64,000 nt of DNA from Promerops cafer (lineage: Eukaryota > Chordata > Aves > Passeriformes > Nectariniidae). The position numbers were made by a program, and so were the translations under genes. The DNA lies in NCBI GenBank assembly GCA_013398275.1, contig VZSE01002700.1:713880-777879 (forward strand), in the 5' to 3' direction. Below, in pieces: positions 24,301-37,985 of this stretch; positions within the stretch are counted from its first letter, which is position 1; each line of letters starts with the position of its first letter. Below the pieces are notes generated by a model. That model saw nothing but the letters and a program-made list of their open reading frames with translations, was not told the DNA's origin and made no database searches.

Positions 24301-27300
24301 GCATGTTATTAATATTACTTTCCCCATCATTCTTTTAGCTAATTTCTTTGTGTTCTGCCTTTTAAAGATTCTGATTTAAGTGCTGGTGAAGCTGAACCTC
24401 ATAAATATGCTAACTGTAGACTGTTGAGTATTAAAGACTGTTTTGTGACTTCAGCCTTTCAAACTCATATTTTCTGCCTGTATAAATTTAACAACATATT
24501 CTTTTTGTAAAGGAAAACAGTTGTTTCATTTTTCTTCTAATCATGGTTGTTTAGCAATCTATAAAATAGTTACAGATATCTGCTAAATCTTGTGAGCCAT
24601 CCCATCTCATATAATCCATTCAAATTTGAACCAGCCAAGGGTTAAGATCACCATTCTTTTAAGATCTTGTTCCAAGATTTTCAAAGTCCCTGAAAACCCT
24701 AATTATTTAGCAATCATACATAAGTACACATGTACACAAAAATGCTCACACATATATCTATTTATATGCATATGTGCATATATGTGTGTGTATTTACATA
24801 CACATATTCATGCGTGCATCCATGTATTTTTCTAAACTGCTAGTTATTAATATTTTCACACATATCTAATTATGACAAAGGCAATGGCAGTAATGCAATT
24901 TGTTTACTTAAATCTGTTTCTCTTTAGACGCTACCATGACTCTTATCATCAGCAGTTTCAATGTCTTTTTTGACAAGCTGGAACTTCAGATATATAGATT
25001 GCCTTGAAAAATTTGTGAAATGCTGAGTCATACAGAATTCAAATTATACACCTAGAAGTGACAAAATGGTGCAGCAGTCTAAAGAAGGATGTAGAGTCAG
25101 AGCACTTTTAAACTGACGCTGAGATCACAGAACACTAATATTTTGAGGTAGCTATCCAAATGGAGTATTATTAAACCTCAAAAAGAATTTTAATTAGAAA
25201 TCTGAATATAATCAGTATATTTAATGGAATTTATACAAAGGAGTATTTTGTAATATAAGGGTTACAGCTGAACATTTAATAATTTATAAATATTACTTCT
25301 CAAGGTAAACATTAATCCAAACAATAACATTTATTAAAAAAATATTGTACAAAGTCTCCTTGGAAAAATAAGAAAACATTGTTTGAAAATACTAGAAATA
25401 ATAATTAATCATAAAAAAAATTGTACCTTTATGCTTGACATTCACACAGCACTCTGACAGTGCTATTTGTATTACAGAAATTGCACAGATCAGCAGAGAT
25501 ATTTCCTGTTTGGAAGCCCTTGCAGTCCACTTAAAATGAAGATTCAACAATCACACCCTGAAAAGTAATGGATGCATTAAAGAATGCCTTTATGTGACCA
25601 TGTGAGCTAGTTATATGCATTGGATGATGACTCTGGATGGTCTCTTCCTTGTGCTTCAACTCATGATTTAAAAACCTTTTCGTTTATGTTCATATATTCC
25701 AATTGGAACTTATAGCAGAATCTGAACTGACTTAGATTTAGGAATAACTGAGTCCTAACCAAAATCTGAGCTTTCAGATACAAGTTTAGTAATAATAAAA
25801 AAAAGTATCAGCTCTTTTCTGAGCAATAAAGTCTAGTCTCTTGATGGGTACTCAGACGAAGTGAATTACTATGGAGTTCTGAAACACATTCTAAAACTGT
25901 GTGGCATCCTTGCTTTTTGAGCTTTGGAAAACTGCACTTTATTTTCAATCATATTAGGCAAACATTACTACAGCAAAAAGCATTATTTTCATTCTTTTCT
26001 CTTCCTGACATATTAATGTACTCAAATCTAATAATATTAATATTCATAATGATATTTTAATACTAAAATGTAAAATCACATTTATATTTTTATCCTGTTA
26101 TAAATTAGTAAAGAAATACTGGGGAAAAAAGAAAAAAAAAAAGAGCTGATAATGTGATAAAGTAGACAATAAGAAAAGTTGATCTCAGATCCGTATATAG
26201 TAAAACCCTATTTTATGATTGAACACTTATATTTATATTATGGTTCTATTTTAAACATACCATTAAAGAGAAGGGTTTAATTTTGCCAGACATTGCACTT
26301 AAACAGGAAAAGCGAGCATATCTTTTCCAAAAAAAAAAAAAAAGTGCAAGTCAAATAGAGAAGATAAAAAAATATGTGGGTAAAGGTAAATTACTTTTGT
26401 AACAGGCCCAGGTGAAGAAATGTTACTACTATCTTCCAATTCCAGATGAGAAAAGTCTGGTAGAGCTGAAATGAAGTCCAGAACAATCTGAGTTCATTTA
26501 ACTTTATCAGAAAGAAAAAATTGCTCTGTAGCTGTCCTTAATAATTAGTTAATTTCTAATGGTGACTCAAAATGCCCCTTGCAAGTTTTCCATACTCAGT
26601 ATTTAAAGGTATGATAAAGCATAAGCACTTTGTTAGCAGCATGTTTTCTGAAAATCTTAACTGTTTCAGTGAGACACATGGAAATGCAAATAACTATTAC
26701 ACTGGGGGAAAAAATGCGTTCACACCTAATTTTCATGTCAACATACAGCAGCACTAAAGTACTTTTCCAAAGAAAGAAAATGCATCCACCCATCCAAATA
26801 TTAGATCACAAAATCAGAATGCGCCATTAGAACACAAAAAGATGGTACCAGAACTGCTACAACAAAGTTCCTCTGCCTCAGATTTGCTTCACTATATCTG
26901 CTGTGAACTTTTTTAAACCTCAGTGCATATCTTGTAATAGGCAACGTTTAGTGACATATGTTGTAGTTACCATCAATTTCCCTCTATTTCAGGACAGGGA
27001 ATTCCATGACTGAAGGCACATTTTAAAGTCATAAGCGAAAGATGAATAATTCTTTTTACCCATACTGCTGGTCTCAGCTGAACTAGCCTAGAGTGTTCTA
27101 ACCAACACTCTAGAGAAATAAAAAGTTGCCATATACCTGAAGAAAACTGTCTGAGAAAGTAATTTACCCACTTCCATTAGTCTAGTAACTGGAAAAAGTG
27201 AGTAACACTATACTTAAGAAATTTAACATTCAGCAATTTGTTGATACTTCCAATTAATGAAGACTGAATAAGTTTGGAATGAAAACCAAAAACTGATTAA

Positions 27301-27357
27301 TTTTGTTGAGTTTGTAATATTTTCACTGGGGGGGAAAATTCAGATACCGTAAAAGTC
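24301..27357. other. Unassigned AT-rich DNA
   Basis: No gene or transposon recognised. A degenerate (CA/TG)n stretch with alternating purines and pyrimidines lies at about 24745-24830. Overlapping 61-66 codon frames at 26572-26830 look like chance. Confidence 0.6.
24745..24830. repeat. Degenerate (TG/CA)n-(TA)n microsatellite
   Basis: Alternating dinucleotide sequence including CACACATATATC, TATGTGCATATATGTGTGTG and ACATACACATATTC. An alternating purine-pyrimidine pattern of this sort is common noncoding microsatellite DNA. Confidence 0.8.
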
Positions 27358-27625
27358 TGTGTTGGTTTTGACTGGGATAGGGTTAACTTTCTTCAAAGTA
27401 GCTAGGATGGGGCTATATTTTGTGTTTGTGCTGAGAACTGTCTTGCTAATACAGACATGGTGAGGGGGGGAGTTATTGCTGAGAAGTGCTTGCAAAGCAC
27501 AAATGACTTTTTAGTTTCTCATTTCATCCTGACAGCATGTGGGCTAGGAGGCTGCAAAAAGCTGGGAGGGGACATGGCTGGAACAGTTAAAGCCACCTGA
27601 CCAAAGGTATATTCCATGCCATATG
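27358..27625 (+). mobile_element. Avian ERV LTR, 5' part only
   Basis: The segment begins with the LTR-type terminus TGTGTTGGTTTTGACTGGGA and continues through GGGTTAACTTTCTTC, AAAGTAGCTAGGATGGGGCT, the GTGCTGAGAAC block, TATTGCTGAGAAGTGCTTGC, GGGAGGGGACATGGCTGG and ATTCCATGCCATATGG. This is the U3 part of the LTR group whose 3' part is seen at 57921-58372. Similarity stops at 27625, just before the expected TATA region, so the promoter core, R and U5 are absent. No internal retroviral genes are adjacent. It is a truncated solo LTR. Confidence 0.8.
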
Positions 27626-30600
27626 GAATCAGAATCTTGGAAATGAATCATATTACATTCCCTAAATGGCAAGAATGTGTCTTAAAAATGAATGCTTCCA
27701 TCAAACAAAAAAATAGTCTAGAGTGAAAAGATGAAAATCTTCTAAGGTATCAGTAAATTCTTTTCTTTTTCAAATATGAGCTATTCTGCTGCGTGTAGAA
27801 TAACACAATATTATCACATGAAAAATGAATTGATTTCAACCGGTCTGCAAAATTAGGTCTTCATGAGGAAGTCATGGTAAATTCAACTTATGTCCTGAAA
27901 GGGATACACTTCTGTACCCTTGTCATAAAGATGAGTGGATGGGTCAAAATGGAAAAAATAGACAAAATTTCTTCTCTTTCTGCTCAAGGAGCCCGGTAGC
28001 ATAAGACTTTTAAGATTATGCTTATAATACATAAATTATGTATCTTGAAATAAAACATATCTTCTTATATATATTGTTCCATATCTGGCCCAAAATCAAC
28101 TCTCATGGTGGTTTTCTCCCTGTTTTTTTTTTTTTTTTTAAGAAACATACTGCTCCTAAAATAATCTGTCTTGAATATTTTTCTGAATTTCCATTTTTTA
28201 AGTGTACCTGCTAGTATGGATTTGATGTTCAGATCAGTTCTAAAATTCCTTGGCTTGGTGTTTTAATTCTTATCCTCTTCCTGGTCCCCACACCTCTCTT
28301 CCTTCTATCCTTGTCACTATGTCCCACACAGCTCTGTGTTCTCAGCCATATTTCAACAGATGAACACAAAGGACCAGGGTCCACTTTATAATCCTAACAT
28401 CAAGATATGGTGTGGCTTGGCCCCTATACTTGGATTATTTTTTCTAAAAAGTCAAAGTGGCTTTATCAATACTTCTCCACCCATTTTATCCCCTGAAGTG
28501 TGACGAGTTTCTGTGTAGGATTACTGCAACTCTGCAGCAATGATTACTGATCCAGCACCAGCAGGCAAACTAACAGGTAATAGACTTACCAGTGCTTAAA
28601 GCTGTGTCTTGTCCATGTTAATTTTGTCAGGATAATCATAGCCTGAAGCTATAAAACTATTACTGAGGAGTGCAGAGTCTAAATGATGTGTGGCTGTCAT
28701 TCGTGCTGTTCAGGACTGCCTTCCCCTGAGACAGATCTGTCTGGTAGAGAGTGAGTTGGACTGGTCTGGAAACAGTCAACGGGTTAATTCTTAATTCCAA
28801 TTATGGAAAATCAGTGATCCACCACTTAAGTGCACTCTGTGCTCCCTCTTTAATTTGGTAATACCATTTGGACCCTCTTACCTAGGAATATATGATACAT
28901 TAGCAAAGCAAAAAAAAATGGCCTTAAAAGAAAAACATACTCCCCTTTATGGGTTAGCAGTAGAAAACAAATTTATATCAATGAATGTTAAGTCTTGTTT
29001 TCTAGAAATACTCAGAAGTCTAAACACTGAAAGAATTCAACAAATAAAACATATTTTCTGAAAATGCTAATGGGTTTTAAGTTATGAAATTGGAAAAGAC
29101 AATAAAAGTTGGACTCCAGAGACAAGACTTTCTTCTACAGCAATGTATATGGCAGGAAGCAGAGTTCATTCTACTTACAGAATGTAATGTTTGGGAGATG
29201 GAAAAAATCATAATGCTCAAACTGCAATTTAAACAGATGATTAACCTTAATATCTCTCATGTTATGAAAAGGAGCAGAAAATTGGTTTTAACTAAGTCTT
29301 ATTAGACAAAACTTAATGAAATATTTGTCTTTAGTTTTATCCTCATCCACTTAGATTTCAAGATTCCTAAGAAGAAAGAGACATTGTGTTTAGTGTTCTT
29401 TTACTTACCTTAGTTTTAACCCATTTTAATGGAATTGTATACAGATAGAAGAGTATAAAATAATAAAACTTAGATGGTGTGACTTTCCTCATTGTCATTT
29501 TTAAAAGTAACTTTAACATTTGTAAAGGCTTTCTGAGAGACAAAGAAAGGTTAAAAATAAGACATAAATTACACTACTTCAATTCACTCTAATTTTTAGG
29601 AGCTTTCTGGTTGTTCAGTAAACTATTTGACAGAAATTGAGGGTGATGGTAAAGCAATTCCCAAAATACACTTCCATGCAGTCTGAACACTATATTAGAA
29701 TGAAGGAGTTATAACACAAAAGAATCTGCATGTTTTTAAAGTCTTTTAGAATAGTAATGACAGACACAGATCTGCTTCAAAAGAAAATGAATTTGCTAGA
29801 TGTGACAAGACCCCTGAGACAAAGTTATTCTTTGCTGGTTGCAGAACCTGATGCCAAGGATGAAAAAATTCAAAGAAAATCACTGCAATTTAGCCAAACT
29901 CCTAAGTATGAAGCATGAATCAGAAGCTCCAAGAAGTTTAACATTTCTCTTTTCTGATTTTGATTATAACTACCTGAACTGTAAAGCCATCAAATATAAT
30001 TAGAATGTCCATCTGTTATCACAGTCCTCTTTTTGCTCACATGATCAGAAGGCAATCACTCATGCTGTTTTTTTTTTTCTTAATAACCAGGATTTCAGTA
30101 ATCAGTTCTTCCAGATGTTAGATCCTCCAAAAGGGAACTAAAGGCTAGAGAAGATGAACATCATGTATCTTCGGACATTACTTTGATAAAAGTCTCAAGC
30201 TATGAATACCAAAGGTTGTTCAGTTGAATGATTTGTCCATTCTGAGTGCTGTGAACTAACTGTATAGAAATGAAGTGCATTCCTTGCACCTGGATATGTC
30301 ACCTTAATATATTTTACCCAAAATATGTGTACCTGCTCAAAATTTTGCTTTCTAGTATTGATTATTGAGAAAGCTGTTCTTAATATTTTAGCAGACTTAT
30401 CATTTCCTTTTCAAAGCCAAAATTTATAGCATTTTTGAACATTATTTTGGTTTGAGTTTCAAGCAAGTTTTTAAAAATAATTAAGAATCTGCTTAAGTTA
30501 GAGCTTTGGAGGACTTTTCCTAAGAATTACAATTGTATTAATTTTCAGGTGAATATTCTTCTCTGGGACCACATTTAGTGCAATTAATCCAAGACAAGAA

Positions 30601-30643
30601 ACCACCAAATTTTAAGAGCCCCGACTTTATTTAAGACTTGATA
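27626..30643. other. Unassigned AT-rich DNA
   Basis: No gene or transposon recognised. Contains a poly-T run near 28122-28139. The longest open frames (68-73 codons at 28855-29305, plus) have no recognisable motif. Confidence 0.6.
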
Positions 30644-31165
30644 CAGAATCAGAGAATCAATTAGGTTGGAAAAGACCTTTGTGACCATCGAGTCCAACCT
30701 ATGACTGAATACCCCCATATCAAACAGACCATGATACTTAGTGCTACATCCAGTCTTTTTTTAAATGCCTCCAGGCATGGTGACTCCACCACCTCCCTGG
30801 GCAGCTCGTTCCCATGTTTAATCACCCTTTTGGTGAAGAAATGTCTCCTAAAGTCCAGCCTGAACCTCCCCTGGCACAGCTTGAGGCTGTGTCCTCTTGT
30901 CCTGTCCTTAGTTGCCTGCGACAAAAGGTCAAACCCCAAATTTCAGGTAGTTGTAGAGAGTGATAAGGTTTTCCCTGAGCCTTCTCCAGGCTAAACAATC
31001 TCACCTCCTGCAGCTGTACCTCATAGCATTTACTCTCCAGACCCTTCACCAGATTTGTTGCCCTTCTCTGGACTGTGGTCCAGCACTTCTTACCTGAATT
31101 GAGGAGCCCAGAACTGGACACAGGATTTAAGGTGTGGCCTCACCAGTGCTGAGCACAGGGATGGA
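30644..31165 (-). mobile_element. CR1 LINE 3' portion, 5'-truncated
   Basis: On the minus strand this is a well-preserved ~520 bp CR1 3' portion. The terminal octamer-type repeat (plus strand CAGAATCAGAGAATCAATT) comes first, then GGTTGGAAAAGACC with its GAGTCCAACC partner, CCACCTCCCTGGGCAGCTCG, CTTTTGGTGAAGAAATGTC, GAGGCTGTGTCCTCTTGTCC, GAGCCTTCTCCAGGCTAAAC, GTTGCCCTTCTCTGGACTG, CCAGAACTGGACACAGGATT and GGTGTGGCCTCACCAGTGCT. It encodes the C-terminal remains of ORF2 (minus-strand frames of 92 and 99 codons at 30661-31121), interrupted by stops and frameshifts, so it is inactive. The 5' break at about 31165 is approximate. Confidence 0.93.
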
Positions 31166-34100
31166 TGACTGTTAGCCCAGCTTCACCCAATTGTATCCCT
31201 CAGCCTGATGTAACAAATCTTCATTAGGATCTCTGTATCTGTGGACAACCTTTGCTACAAGGGATCTGAGGGCCTTTGAGAATCCAAATATCTTCTCAGA
31301 ATCCATTTCAGATTAGGCTTAAAATATGTCTTCAATAACACTTGCAGAGATTACTGGGTTTCTCTTTGCAACAGAAGGACTCACATTTTTAACTTACCAA
31401 GAAAAAAATCTCAATTGCCTTGCTCACAGAGGTTTAATAACAGAGATTGAAATTTAATCTGAACCAAGAGTAGCTTCTAGATAGTATAAGGAAGGGATAA
31501 ACCTCTGTCTGTGGCTTTGAACAAGAGATAAGATAGCGATTCCCTACACAGTTCTCCTAAATACAAATCAGTGGGCAACAGTGATGACTGATACTTTTAC
31601 ACGGGTGGGGTTCTCAACAGGAAGATAGGCAGACATGTTACACTTTGCTTTCCAGTGTGTTGGAATTCCAGTGTTGCTGCCATGAGAATGGTGACACTCT
31701 GCATGGACCCCATGTGCAGTTCATGCTTAGTTCAAGAGGGACATAAGACTTGGGAAAATTTCACTGGTACTCTAAATTAAGGTGGGCATGGGAAGGGCTG
31801 CCTCTAAGTCTGCCACTTGGAGATCCTTGGCACAGCAGCAAGGCTGCAACTGTAGCTGCAACTGTAGCTGAGGGAAGGCAGTATTTATCCTGGGAACTTT
31901 GGATGAACCCATCCAAATTTTTTGCTTAACAGAGGAAGTGCTGCAGCACTTTGTTCCTTGCGGAAATTACTTTCCCTAAGCACATATGCAGCAGCAACTG
32001 GGAAAGAAGCCAGGGCATAAGGTGTCCTGCAGTGTTCTTGGATTAGAGTGAGTAGGAAGTTTTACTAGATAAATATGACTGTAGGTGCACTGAGACTAAA
32101 AGCTAAAGTCCTGGCAGACTTGTTTTTTTGGCAGTGATGTTTAACAACACTCTAGCTCTCACTCTCAGTGGTGTACTTTGCCTGCAATGTAAAACATGAG
32201 TGAGAGCACAGGTGTTTGTCACATACCTAATAAGCAGCAGCAATAAAACAATGTCTTCTAATTTTTTATGGTGAAAAGGTGTTCAGAATGGTTGTGTTTT
32301 CGTGACTTTTTTTCCCCCACTGGCACACTTGTATGTGCGATCTTTCCCCTTCAACACAAACATATGTTGTTTGTTATGGAATCATAACTGAAGGGAAAGT
32401 CTTTGGTCTTGAGAAGCCATTTGAAAACTTCTTTTTTTTCCTGTGTATTTTTAATACACAATTAATTGCAGAGGAACAATGTGCCAGGCATTGCCTGTCC
32501 TATGTAAGGGAACACAGTTCCCAAAGAAAGGCACAATGGTTTGACTTTAGACTGTACACACTGGCATAAAAGTAGAGGTAAAAAGACTGAATTATTTTCT
32601 AATGTAGCTACTAATTTGAGACTTCATGAAGGCCACACTGTACAAAGAAGACATGTCAGCTTTTTCTAGAACAGTTTGAGGGTCTCTAACATACTGCTGC
32701 ATTCTGTCATCAAGAAATGGCTTTATATAGATAAATATATCTGGATTTCAGATGTTTTACAAAAGTGATACTTTACAAAAATTCTTCCCTAAATTATCTA
32801 TGCTATTATTCAGTTCTAATTTTTCCAACAAAAATGTAAGTTAACCCATGTAGGATTTCTTTACCATTGCAGACTACACATATGACCACTGGATTCCAGG
32901 GCATCATGATTTATAAGGCTGAGTTCTGTGACGGCAGTAAAAAAAAAAAAAATCATTATTTAATATATCTCAAACACAGATTCAACAGGGATGAGCTGAC
33001 TTTAATGCCCCTATGCCCTTTAAATGCCAATTAGTTCTCCACTCTTCCTTTTCCATCCCGAGAAATTACTGGAGGATATCTAAAAAATGGTTGGTTTTCT
33101 GCAATTTCTACTTAAGTATATGTGACAGTTTAAGGTTTTCTTACAGACACAGAAGCTATTAATCATCTACCTAAAATTTATCATCAGAAGATAAACAGGT
33201 CCTCTAGCAATTTGCAAGAATCAGTCCCAGCACCCTAGGAGCATTATTTTGGAAAGCACGTGCATGTCTTTCTTTACTGAGATTTAATACCTCTTCTAGA
33301 GTAGATGCACTGTGGATTCAACATTTTTTAGTTTAATTTCTCCCCTGTAGCACAGAACTGTATAGAAAAGATTTATTATTCAGTGGTTAAAGGCAGACAT
33401 CTTGCTACAAAGCTGAAACAAGAGGTCAGTCTTTTCGCTGTGCAAGCAAAAACACAAACAAAGAAAATAGAAGCCTGGATCCTAATCTATTTTCCTCACT
33501 GCTTACATTTCTAGCAGTACTTATCTTGTATCTCAGAAATTGCTTTTCTTCTCATCTGTTCTGTACTTCCCTCAGCACTATGGATTTTTAAAGCAGTCTC
33601 AGCACGAAGGGTGGGTAACACATCCTTTGGAAGCTGGATCTCATCCTACTCTGTCTGTGGCTCCTGTACAGGAGCTTTGAAGTCTGGTGGCCTCATTGTC
33701 AACACTATAATCCCACAGGAGCATCTCTAGTCCCAGTATATTTTCCTCTCTCATTTTTCTCCAGTTGGTTTTTTTGTCTTGTTAACAAGCAGAAATACAG
33801 ATAACTCTGTTAGACAGAAATCTGGGCTACCACCCATGATTTTCATACTCCTTTTTACCTACTTCCACTCCAGGTGGAATATTTACAGCAAAGTAGAGGT
33901 CCTTCAGATTTACAAATAGCAAAGAGGAAAACATAAGCAAAATAACTGTTATTTATCTCTTGAGAAAGTTCTTGACACTTTTTACTTTTTGAAGGCACAA
34001 TATCTTATCAAGGCAGGTGACAGATACCATGATGAAGTCATACATCAAACTTGTTTCTTCATAAGGTCGTGGTAGTTTTGAGGGCCCTGATGCCACAGAA

Positions 34101-37100
34101 TTACATCTACAATGTAGGATCACAAACCCCTGCAACACTGGGGATTTTAAGAGGAATTTTTTTTTTCTTTCTTTCTAAGGTTTTAGCATAAGTAATAGGG
34201 ATCTCTATCCACACGCCTTTCGTTGCTTGCATTCTTAATTGCTAACACAGCACATCAGGGAATTAAAGCTGAAGTCTACTAATAGCATTATGTCAATAAA
34301 GGATTAAGTTTAGAAAAGTTCTTCTTACAATATTATTTGAGATACATTTGCTCTTTCTGCTTTGTGGTGGTAGGAATCGTAACATTTGATGGTGGAAGAT
34401 TCTTTGCCATATAGTCTGTCTAATAGATATACAGTCATTGTTGAATTTTCCTTGAACTTTAAAATGTCAAGACTGTTCATTAGAATTAATTCTCTAATAC
34501 TGTCTACCACAAGGTCACAGTCATAAGCTGTTTTTGTGTCATTTACTCTGAATATTTAAAGAACAAACATGAAAAACAAAAGGAATCATAGTATTACTTA
34601 TAAGAAGCTCTTAAACATTCTGCATAGCAATCTAAACTAATGTTAAAAATTACAGAGAATTAAATAGGAAAGGAGCAAAACCAAATGAAGTGCATTGTTT
34701 CACTCCAAGTCCACAATATGTCTGCAAGTTAAATATCATATTCAGTTATGGTTGCCCTGTTCTCAAATAGCATTTAAAAGACAGAGAAGGCAGAGAAAGT
34801 TGCTGAGAGGTACAAGAAGAATACAGAATTATTTCTATTCAAGGACAAATTAATAGAGTTGTCTCTTCAGTCAGGAAAAAAGACAAATGACTGGAAAGAT
34901 GATAAAAAGTTTCTCAGTTGAGAGTTGCTTGGTGAGATTGGTTGAGGAAAGTTTGTATATTGTTTGCAGTACAGGAATATGTATGAATCCTGGGGTGATG
35001 GGTTAGAAGAAAATGGAGAAGGCATTCCATTACACAATGGTCCGCAGATACCTGCTTCCCACAGGAAACAGCTTTCCAGAAGTTGTTTTGGATGTAAAAA
35101 TTTTACCTGGGTTCAAAAGTTTATCGAATGAAATCACATAGGAAAATGCAATATTTGGCTTCTGCTCTTTCTGAGCCACAGAAAGCTGTTCTAAATCTGG
35201 CAGGGTGTACAGGTATGGAAATCATTAAAGCCTGCCTAGATCTGACACTCCTCCAGTATCACTGCTAATCCAACTCAGAAATGGGACGTGGACCTCTATT
35301 TTTTACACTGATTTGGAAAAAAAACACCATTTTTATATTAATATGTAATGTGTAATGTGTAATAGGAACATGTAGAAGACATTTTACTGTTTCTTTGCTA
35401 ACAATGTGATCAAAATCTAAGGTTGTTATATATAAAATTTTTTCTTCCCTCATTTGGCTAAGAACTGTATAAAAACATTAAACTTATTTACTTGAACCTA
35501 TTGGATCCTACTCTTTCAGGTTTTATTTTTAAACATGTAAAATAAAACATACCCTTTCCCCTCTCATCATTTGTCTCTGTAATTTGCATTGATTTGTCAA
35601 TAACATAAACTGCCTATTAATTTCATACTGAAATGTTAGCTGTTTCATTATTCACACAATTTCATTGAAAAAAGTGTGTTATTCCCTGGAGATGAGTAAA
35701 AATAAATCACTGAAACTCTTTTACTAGGAAAATCTGATTTATTGTATTTTCTTCACAATATAGTTCTGTGAGTAGTTCATACCCAGATGGTCAGAAAGAA
35801 AATCTGAAAATTACCTGTCTCTAAAAATCCTTAGCATACCATGAATCAAAATAGTTGTGATGTCTGATCCAAAGGAAGAAAAATAAAAAAGGCAAAAAGA
35901 TCCCTTCTTGTAAATGTTCAGCTTTGCCTATGTTTATGGTCTGAAGTACTTATACAAGAGAAAGGATTTAAGCCTTTGCATAATCAGAATTATAGTATAT
36001 CCTACTCCATAAGCATCTTTTAAATAGCTAAGAAAAATAAAACAGTTTAAAAAATTGCAGGAAAGGAAATAATCTTCCATTCATATATGAACATCCATAT
36101 ATATGAACATTGTAAAAAATTAATGTTACCAAAAAACCCTGGATAATTATTATAGAGTGATATGAGGCATGATTATGCAAAATCATTCACTTCCCAGTCC
36201 TTATTGATGCTTGTCTGAATACACAAAAGTAAATTCTAAAGAGAAGCAATATATTTGGTAAAAAGGACAGAAATAGGAATAAATAAGAGTATTCTCTTCT
36301 TTGTTCTGTTGTGGAACAAACAGTGCTGTTGAATCTATATGATCCTGCCAGAACATATTTGAATATTTTCGATGAATGTACAGTTACATCAGATAACATC
36401 ACAGTAGTTTTCATACTCATCAATTCTACAAAGTTATATTCCTGGCTTCTGCAGAGGAGGATTCATTTAATTGCAAATTTTCCTTGTGGTTAGATTTATT
36501 TTAATTCTTTTTCTATATATTTTTTTTAACCAAGAACAGAATCAATGTATCAATGAAATTGCCAGTTTAAATCGCAAATGTTGGCAGAGTTGAAAACTTT
36601 GTGGTGAAGAAAATGCACTAAAAACATAAGACGTGGAGAGCAGGGTAGGAAAACTTTGGGCCTTTAAAAAACACCTTTATAAACTTCATTATTCCTTGGC
36701 TATATTCTAATTGTTCCTTGACTGATCCTTCTCTTTGTCATTATGTATCCTTTTCTGCTAGACAGTTCTGTGCATTTGCTATTCTACAGGTGAAAAGGTA
36801 CTTTTTAACATCTATTCTGCATTGTTTTTCTTTCATTTCCACTTGTGCTTACTGAGCTTGTCATCTGAAATAATCTGGAAATAGTTTATTTTGCAGTTAT
36901 TAACCACTCCATTTAACAATGTGAGCACTTTAACACGGTCTTACTCTTTTTGAGTCATCTTTTCCTTTCTTTTGGTATGAACAGGAAATGACTTTAAAAG
37001 TCTCTGCAATTATTATTTTCAGGAGGGCAATATTACTGTGAAATTTTTATCTTACCTACACAAACACTATGCTGCAACTTCTCAAATATATGAAAGTATA

Positions 37101-37492
37101 AAAGTGCTGTGATGACAAATCATTCTGATTAATCAAAGATATAATTAACATACTTTCATATATTAAAGCACTCATCATTAGCAAGTAATCCAATCAATGA
37201 AACAAGGAGCTTTTTTTCTGATTAATTGGAATTATTTCCCCCCATATTGTTGGTATCTAAATCAGTGATTGAATTAATAATACTTTCAATTATTAGGAGA
37301 AATAATTCTGAAGATAAAATCTTTACTTCAAATACTGAGAAATGTTTAAAACATTTATTTTTTCTGTTTATAGTTGGAAGGCACAAAATATTACTTGAAT
37401 GCAAAGGACTGAATTATTAAAGAAACAGACTTCTGCTTATGAACATTAAGGGAAGAAAAAGTAAAATCAGAGGAGATGTAGAACTAAAATTA
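31166..37492. other. Unassigned AT-rich DNA
   Basis: No gene or transposon recognised in about 6.3 kb. The first kilobase (31.2-32.1 kb) is moderately GC-richer and includes a short CTGCAACTGTAG duplication near 31845-31870. Open frames are at most 78 codons and resemble nothing known. Confidence 0.6.
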
Positions 37493-37985
37493 ATCACAGA
37501 ATCACAGAACAGGTGAGGCTGGAAGGAATCACTGGGTCCAACGTTTCCTAGTAAAGCACATTCACCTAGAGCAGATTGCCCGGGTTTGCATCCTGGAGGA
37601 TTTTGAAGGAGAAAGAGACTCCACAACTGCTCTGGACAGCCTGTTCCAATTCTATCACCCTCCAAAGTAAAATGATTTTTCCTCATATTCATATGGAATT
37701 TCCTGTGTTACTGTTTCTGCCAGTTTCCCCTTGTCTTGTCACTGGGCACCTCTGGAAAGGTCTGGTCCCATCCTCTTGACACCTGCCCTTAAGTTATTTG
37801 TATTCTCTGATAATGTCTCTCCTCTCGAGGCTGAAGAGGCCCAGCTCCCTCAGCCTTGCCTCATGAGATGCTCCAGTTCCCTACACATTTTTGTTGCCCT
37901 GCGCTGGACCTGCTCCAGGATCTCCACGTCTCCAGAACAGGACACAGCAGTACAGATGTGGACACACCAGGCTTGAGTAGAGGGG
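37493..37985 (-). mobile_element. CR1 LINE, 3' section of a split copy
   Basis: On the minus strand this is the 3' half of a CR1 element. The plus-strand text starts with the octamer ATCACAGAATCACAGAAC, then GGCTGGAAGGAATCACTGGG, GACAGCCTGTTCCAATTC, GAGGCTGAAGAGGCCCAGCT, CCCTCAGCCTTGCCTCATGA, TTGCCCTGCGCTGGACCTGC and CCAGGCTTGAGTAGAGGGG. In CR1 the next block should read like TCA-CTCCCTCGACCTGCTGG. That block is found 0.9 kb downstream, at 38883. The copy was therefore interrupted after it inserted. Confidence 0.92.
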
